Assembly (NCBI GenBank): GCA_945903555.1 | Contig: CAMDOJ010000002.1 | Coordinates: 1 to 37,890, forward strand | DNA: 37,890 bases | Direction: 5' to 3' | Origin: Chthoniobacter flavus | GTDB taxonomy: Bacteria; Verrucomicrobiota; Verrucomicrobiia; Chthoniobacterales; Terrimicrobiaceae | Shown here: positions 33,967-37,890 of the stretch, one piece after another | Layout: every line of letters begins with the position of its first letter | How positions within the stretch are numbered: the first letter of the stretch is position 1 | The notes under the pieces: generated by a model | Seen by the model: the letters and a program-made list of their open reading frames with translations, nothing else | Database searches by the model: none | What the model was told of the DNA's origin: nothing | Program-made: the position numbers and the translations under genes

Positions 33967-36900
33967 TCAGCGGAATTTTTTCGGGAGGAGCTGATTTTTG
34001 CGGAGGGTGACGGGGGTAGCGGAGTTGCGAGGTGCGGCATAGCCCCAGTCGAAGTCTTCATAATTGTCATTGGTGTCGGTAGCCCCAGCGTTCGCACGGA
34101 AGATGGCATCGTAGCGTTCCGGAGAAATGGCTGGGGAGGACCCTTCGTAGGCGTTCGCCGACCCGTAGCCAACGAGGTCGCTGAGTTGAGATAATCCAAG
34201 GGGTGAGGAGATGTTTAGGATGGCGGAGTTTCGCATGAGGGCGACTTTGCCTTGTTTGACAGCGAGGTCGAAGTATCCGGAGGCGTCAGCTTTTGGAAGA
34301 TCGTATTCGAACCGACCGCCGGCAAGCGCCACCAAATAGTAGCCTTTTGCGGGGATGGAACCTTTGAGCGAAATAGCTATCCACCGAGATCCGGATCCGC
34401 CGGCAAGCTGGAGAGTCCATCCATCTAAACGAACGGGTGTCGCATCCGGGTTGTGAAGTTCGATGTAGTCGTGGCTGTAGTCCGACCACCTACGTCCTCC
34501 TCCGGCGTAGATCTGGCTAATCACAACGCGGGTGAGTTGTGTTGTGATGGTGAAGACTGTTGAACTCGTGGTGCTCGTCGTCGCGGTGGCTACTCTTATT
34601 GGTCCAGTAGTGGCTCCAAGGGGGATTGTGGCGCTGATTTGAGTGGCTGAGATGATTTTCCAGACGGAGGCAGTGATGCCGTTAAATTGAACTCCTGTGA
34701 CGCTGGAGAGGTTTGTTCCATTGATCAAAACGCTCGTTCCGACGGATCCGCTCGGTGGAGCGAAAGAGGAAATGGTGGGGGCAGGAAGTGCGGCGAGGAC
34801 GCTCACTGTGGCGGACGCCGAAGTGCCTATCGCACCTTGATTGTCGGTGGCGCGGGCAGTGAGGATATAATTGCCGGCAGCGGTGGGTTTCCACACAATT
34901 GAATACGGAGCTGCGGTAGCGGCGCCAAGTGGGGTTGTGCCGTTGAAGAATTCCACCTTGGAGATGACTCCGACAGCGCCATTTGATGTGAGGTCATCCG
35001 CGTTAGCTGCGAGGGTGAATTGAGCTCCGAGGGTGATGCTGGCTCCGTTGGTGGGTGAGTTGAGACTCACGGTGGGAGCTGGATTCAATGGCGTCGGTGT
35101 GGGGGATGGCGTTGGTGTGGGAGGCGGCGTGATTGTGCCCGAGACACCGGTAATAACGAGTGCGTAGGGTTGCGAGTTTGTAGTGAGTTGGCCTTCCATG
35201 GAAACAGTGGCCGTGTAGGTGCCTGACCTATTTGGATTGGATAAGTAAACTTGTTCTGTGTTGTCGACCCGGTTTTTGCCTGGGGTCGCTGACGCTGACA
35301 TGGCGGCGGCACTCCAGGTCCCCACGAATGGCATGACATAGGGAAAATAAGTGGTGGCTCCATCCGGGCCTGTGATTTTCAAATCTAAATCGTGAACAAC
35401 GTTGGGAGTCCTGCTGTCGGCGGCGGTTTGTGGCGTTCCGGCGGGATCTGTCCAGGAAAGGGTGGCTCGTATGGGGCTGACTCCATCCCACGTGAATGTG
35501 GTCGTTGTCGTTTTAAGTGTGGATGTGATGGCATTCTGAATGATCCGGGGTGCCGTGGGGTTGGCCTTATGCGCGAGAACGATATCCGCAGCGGCTTTCA
35601 GATTAATCAATCCCCAGCCGAACTTGTAGTCGGGACCAGGGTTCCCGAGGTCGTCTGCCGTATGGATGAGGAGCGCTTTGAGAAGGCTGGCGCGGGGGCG
35701 TTGACCGAATGAGTTCGCATAGAGTTGCTGTAGGAGGGCAGCTGAGCCGGCGGCATTGGGCGTTGCCATACTGGTGCCGCTGTAGGTTCCATCGTAGGCG
35801 GAGTCACTGGTTGCAGTGCTGGAGTAAACACTCACTCCATTGGCAACAAGGTCTGGCTTGATGCGTCCGTCGTCAGTGGGCCCCCAGCTTGAGAATGAGC
35901 TCATCGATCCGGATGAGGGATTGCGAACGCCGGCCACGACGGCATCATTCACCGCTCCGATGGTGAGAATGTTTTTTGCGAGCGAATTGAAGGTGATGGA
36001 CTGGTAACCGCCGAGTCCGGTAAGGGAGTCTTGCTCATTGCCTGCGGCCCAAAGCGGGAGGTAATAGGGCATAGCCCAGACGAGGGCATCCACCGTCTGA
36101 GCTTCCTTCTCGTAGCGGCCCATGTCATCGGAGTTCGCGCCGTATCCGTAGGAGTGGTTTGAAAGTGATACGGAAGCGAGGGCAGTCGCCGTGGCTGCGC
36201 CGGTCGCAGTCATTTCAGCGTAATCGTTATCCCAATCGTAGGAATCGATCGTGGATTTTGGTGCCATCCCTTTGGCGTTCGCATCGACTCCGCTGGATGC
36301 GATGGTGCCGGCCACATGTGTCGAATGGTCGTCCAGCGGGGATGTGGCATTCTTTTTTGTGACGCGCCCGGTCAATTCCCTATGAGTGGTTCGGATCGAG
36401 CCAGCATCCCAGACACCGACTTTTACACCGGCGCCATCGAGTCCGTAGGGTGAGGCCTGAAGAAGGTTCGCTCCTGTGGAGATGGCCGCGTTTCGGTTGT
36501 TGGTGGTGCGGTAGAGCGGTTGGTCGCCACGAAAATCGTGGAGGACGGAGACCTTTCCGCCGCCTGCATCGATGCGCACAGGGATTCCGAGTTGGTCAGC
36601 CTTTTCTAGGACACTATCCATGCGGGCCTCCTCGATTTGAGACATTCGAGCTACGACTTTCTCGCGCTCCTGGGGGTTACTCATGTCGGTGCTTTGGAGG
36701 AGTTGAACGACCTCGTTGCTTGTCGGATTCGGATCATTCGCAGGAGCGCTCGATTCTGAGCGGTCCTGGGGAGAATAGGAGGCTTTGTTTTGAGTTGGGT
36801 TTGAGGCGAGCGCATCCGAATCCGTCGAGCGAATTGGGGACGTAGCTTTTATAGCTGACGGTTGAGCGCTCGATTGAGAGGAGTTCAAAGCGTCGTGCGC

Positions 36901-37056
36901 ATTGTCATTCACTGTAACGGGCGCGATCCCGCTAGGGTCAACGATTGGCTGTTTAAAGGTAGAGGCGCTTTGGGAACTGGAGGATTGGTCAGCAAAATAA
37001 AATCTGCTCAATGCGATGCAGGAAACACTCAGGCAGGTAATAATTGTTTTTTTCAT
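33967..37056 (-). CDS. secreted S8 (subtilisin-like) serine protease with Ig-like, IPT/TIG and lamin-tail domains
   Basis: A 1029-residue exported protease. A lysine-led hydrophobic signal peptide (about 1-22) is followed by a long Ser/Ala/Pro-rich region and a short helical prodomain-like segment (about 115-160). The catalytic triad is D217 (VGVWDAGS), H247 (DHSTHVAGTI) and S429 (GTSMATPNAAG), with N340 (AAGN) for the oxyanion hole. A beta-rich domain (500-640) resembles kexin-type P domains. A Pro-Thr linker (643-658) leads to an Ig-like domain (660-755), an IPT/TIG domain (about 757-840, PTISSFAPPSGSVGTSVLI) and a lamin-tail-like domain (about 845-1010, VVISQIYAGGG, YIELHNPDATPVRLDGW). It probably acts outside the cell or on its surface. 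Confidence 0.92.
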   Translation of the reverse strand: MKKTIITCLSVSCIALSRFYFADQSSSSQSASTFKQPIVDPSGIAPVTVNDNAHDALNSSQSSAQPSAIKATSPIRSTDSDALASNPTQNKASYSPQDRSESSAPANDPNPTSNEVVQLLQSTDMSNPQEREKVVARMSQIEEARMDSVLEKADQLGIPVRIDAGGGKVSVLHDFRGDQPLYRTTNNRNAAISTGANLLQASPYGLDGAGVKVGVWDAGSIRTTHRELTGRVTKKNATSPLDDHSTHVAGTIASSGVDANAKGMAPKSTIDSYDWDNDYAEMTATGAATATALASVSLSNHSYGYGANSDDMGRYEKEAQTVDALVWAMPYYLPLWAAGNEQDSLTGLGGYQSITFNSLAKNILTIGAVNDAVVAGVRNPSSGSMSSFSSWGPTDDGRIKPDLVANGVSVYSSTATSDSAYDGTYSGTSMATPNAAGSAALLQQLYANSFGQRPRASLLKALLIHTADDLGNPGPDYKFGWGLINLKAAADIVLAHKANPTAPRIIQNAITSTLKTTTTTFTWDGVSPIRATLSWTDPAGTPQTAADSRTPNVVHDLDLKITGPDGATTYFPYVMPFVGTWSAAAMSASATPGKNRVDNTEQVYLSNPNRSGTYTATVSMEGQLTTNSQPYALVITGVSGTITPPPTPTPSPTPTPLNPAPTVSLNSPTNGASITLGAQFTLAANADDLTSNGAVGVISKVEFFNGTTPLGAATAAPYSIVWKPTAAGNYILTARATDNQGAIGTSASATVSVLAALPAPTISSFAPPSGSVGTSVLINGTNLSSVTGVQFNGITASVWKIISATQISATIPLGATTGPIRVATATTSTTSSTVFTITTQLTRVVISQIYAGGGRRWSDYSHDYIELHNPDATPVRLDGWTLQLAGGSGSRWIAISLKGSIPAKGYYLVALAGGRFEYDLPKADASGYFDLAVKQGKVALMRNSAILNISSPLGLSQLSDLVGYGSANAYEGSSPAISPERYDAIFRANAGATDTNDNYEDFDWGYAAPRNSATPVTLRKNQLLPKKFR

Positions 37057-37249
37057 TGTTCAAGGTGGGTTGGGACATACATAGCATCAGACGTGCCAAA
37101 TCTTGGAACCGCGCCGGGATCCTAATCGGGAGCGAAGCGCTTGAATCCGGCATACATGAGGGACGACGGAAAATGCTGAAACCGGAGACCTGAAACCGAA
37201 GCGAGGCGATGATGCCGACGAGGACGTCAGCGTTCCGGCCGAGAACTTT

Positions 37250-37275
37250 TCTCCGTGTCTTTGTGTCTCCGTGAG
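37250..37275. repeat. gtgtctccgtg-type short intergenic repeat
   Basis: The segment repeats the words gtgtct and ctccgtg within 26 bases. Segments of this kind (the reverse strand reads ctcacggagacac) recur in intergenic DNA of many PVC-group and other bacterial genomes; that statement is from memory. Only one copy is present in this window. Confidence 0.45.
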
Positions 37276-37290
37276 AGGCTTGCGCCGAGA

Positions 37291-37340
37291 GACGCGCTGT
37301 GCCCCTCTTCTAAAATCTAAAAGCAAGTTGCTTTTGGTAT
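37291..37340 (-). repeat. 50-bp dispersed repeat, copy 2
   Basis: The reverse complement matches 5696-5745 at 46 of 50 positions. One of the differences lies in the stem of the nine-base hairpin, leaving eight good pairs. The flanks of the two copies are not alike beyond the repeat, so the boundaries are sharp at about 50 bp. Confidence 0.8.
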
Positions 37341-37480
37341 CAGAGGCTCATCAATACTGAGGCACACAGCAAGCGAGATGAAAAGTCATTCCCAGATCGG
37401 GATCAGAAACTGGCCAAATGGCTAGGCTGACAGTGGTGGCTGCATGTTTTACAAATTTTAATTCACTAACCCCCTTTTAA

Positions 37481-37618
37481 ATGAAATCTGCATACCTAAT
37501 GAGTAGGTTTTTTCTTCTGCTGGCATCGTCTGAGATGGGGCTGTGCAAATCGGGCTCAGACGACTTTATGTCGGACCCCATGAGGATACCAACACCGGCG
37601 GCAAGCGATCTTTTCTAA
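37481..37618 (+). CDS. possible 45-residue peptide upstream of the fucosidase
   Basis: An open frame from ATG 37481 to TAA 37618. The N-terminal part looks like a weak export signal (MKSAYLMSRFFLLLASSEMG) followed by a single Cys and a polar tail (SGSDDFMSDPMRIPTPA). It has no ribosome binding site and no homology I recognise, and could be chance. It ends 26 bases before the fucosidase start on the same strand. Confidence 0.2.
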   Translation: MKSAYLMSRFFLLLASSEMGLCKSGSDDFMSDPMRIPTPAASDLF

Positions 37619-37644
37619 GCAATAATTCCGAAGTCAAAAACCTT

Positions 37645-37890
37645 ATGATCAAATTGTCCTTCAAATTCCTCCTTTACTCAGTCTTCGCGATAGCCCCCCT
37701 TGTTGCGAACGAACCAGTAAAACACTACGAGTCAACGTGGAATTCCTTATCGAATCGGAAAACGCCGCAGTGGCTTCGGGAGGGAAAGTTTGGTATTTAT
37801 ACTCATTGGGGGGTGTATTCCGTTCCAGCTCAAGGGCCGAATGGGACTTGGTATTCGTACTCCATTTACAATTCACCGAATGGGCCTGAG
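37645..37890 (+). CDS. GH29 alpha-L-fucosidase, N-terminal part, cut by the window end
   Basis: The first 82 codons of a secreted glycosidase. A signal peptide (MIKLSFKFLLYSVFAIAPLVA) is followed by W-N-S-L-SNRKTPQWLREGKFGIYTHWGVYSVPA, close to the GH29 N-terminal signature (W-K-FGIF-HWG-YSVPA), with the conserved histidine-tryptophan-glycine that lines the fucose site. GH29 enzymes remove terminal alpha-L-fucose from glycans and fucosylated polysaccharides. The catalytic nucleophile lies beyond the window. The start is ATG 37645, which places the signal peptide correctly. Next to a secreted protease, it fits a polymer-degrading lifestyle. Confidence 0.88.
   Translation, partial: MIKLSFKFLLYSVFAIAPLVANEPVKHYESTWNSLSNRKTPQWLREGKFGIYTHWGVYSVPAQGPNGTWYSYSIYNSPNGPE

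Larger units (their letters stand above)
37057..37480. other. repeat-rich intergenic stretch
   Basis: About 420 bases between the protease and the fucosidase start. It contains the internally repetitive ctccgtgtct...gtgtctccgtg segment (37250-37275) and the second copy of the 50-bp repeat (37291-37340). Minus-strand reading gives only low-complexity Arg/Ser-rich frames with no start signal, which I take to be non-coding. Confidence 0.6.

Noticed and set aside
37087..37326. 79-codon minus-strand frame between the protease and the fucosidase
   Set aside because: It is a translation of intergenic repeats (the 50-bp repeat and the gtgtctccgtg segment), a common source of spurious frames.

Overview
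The window looks like a chromosomal stretch of a Gram-negative, menaquinone-using bacterium, most likely a member of the Verrucomicrobiota/PVC group. That placement is inferred from overall gene flavour: a fused SpmA-SpmB protein, a TamB-like protein, a secreted multidomain subtilase, the start of a GH29 fucosidase, and intergenic repeats of a style I associate with that group. No rRNA or tRNA gene was found, so the placement is moderate at best. Most genes are housekeeping genes with intact catalytic motifs and tight, often overlapping, spacing.

Layout. 1-1780 (+): 3' end of a TamB-like gene and an ArsC/Spx-like thioredoxin-fold protein. 1800-4759 (-): lepA-lepB (EF4 and signal peptidase I). 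4860-5402 (+): unknown membrane-anchored protein. 5403-6046: AT-rich gene-free stretch with one copy of a 50-bp repeat. 6047-7102 (-): obg, divergent from a class III aminotransferase (7228-8577, +). 8584-17894 (-): a ten-gene run, menF-menD-menH-menB-menA-menC-menE followed by a DUF2062 protein, a polytopic membrane protein (possibly CruF/COG2324-like) and a small unknown protein. It is bound together by stop/start overlaps, two of them on GTG or TTG starts. A hotdog thioesterase (likely DHNA-CoA thioesterase, menI) is transcribed divergently from 17977. Together these cover menaquinone synthesis from chorismate to demethylmenaquinone; only the final methyltransferase is missing.

18442-22568: membrane-anchored lytic transglycosylase (-), SpmAB fusion (+), stand-alone cyclic-nucleotide-binding-fold protein (+), dnaB (-). 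22705-26813 (-): rplI with a consensus promoter and a terminator before dnaB, a RecD2-type helicase, a Usp-family protein and an EVE-domain protein. 26865-32548 (+): tmk, a vapBC-type toxin-antitoxin pair, gnd and glgP, the last two each followed by a clear hairpin.

The accessory part is 32766-37890. A GC-rich translationally coupled pair of small genes encodes an orphan integrase arm-type DNA-binding domain and an unknown 212-residue partner. A 1029-residue secreted S8 protease follows, carrying Ig-like, IPT/TIG and lamin-tail domains. A repeat-rich intergenic region then leads to the start of a GH29 alpha-L-fucosidase. The coupled pair is the best candidate here for something undescribed; its function is unknown and I do not claim one.
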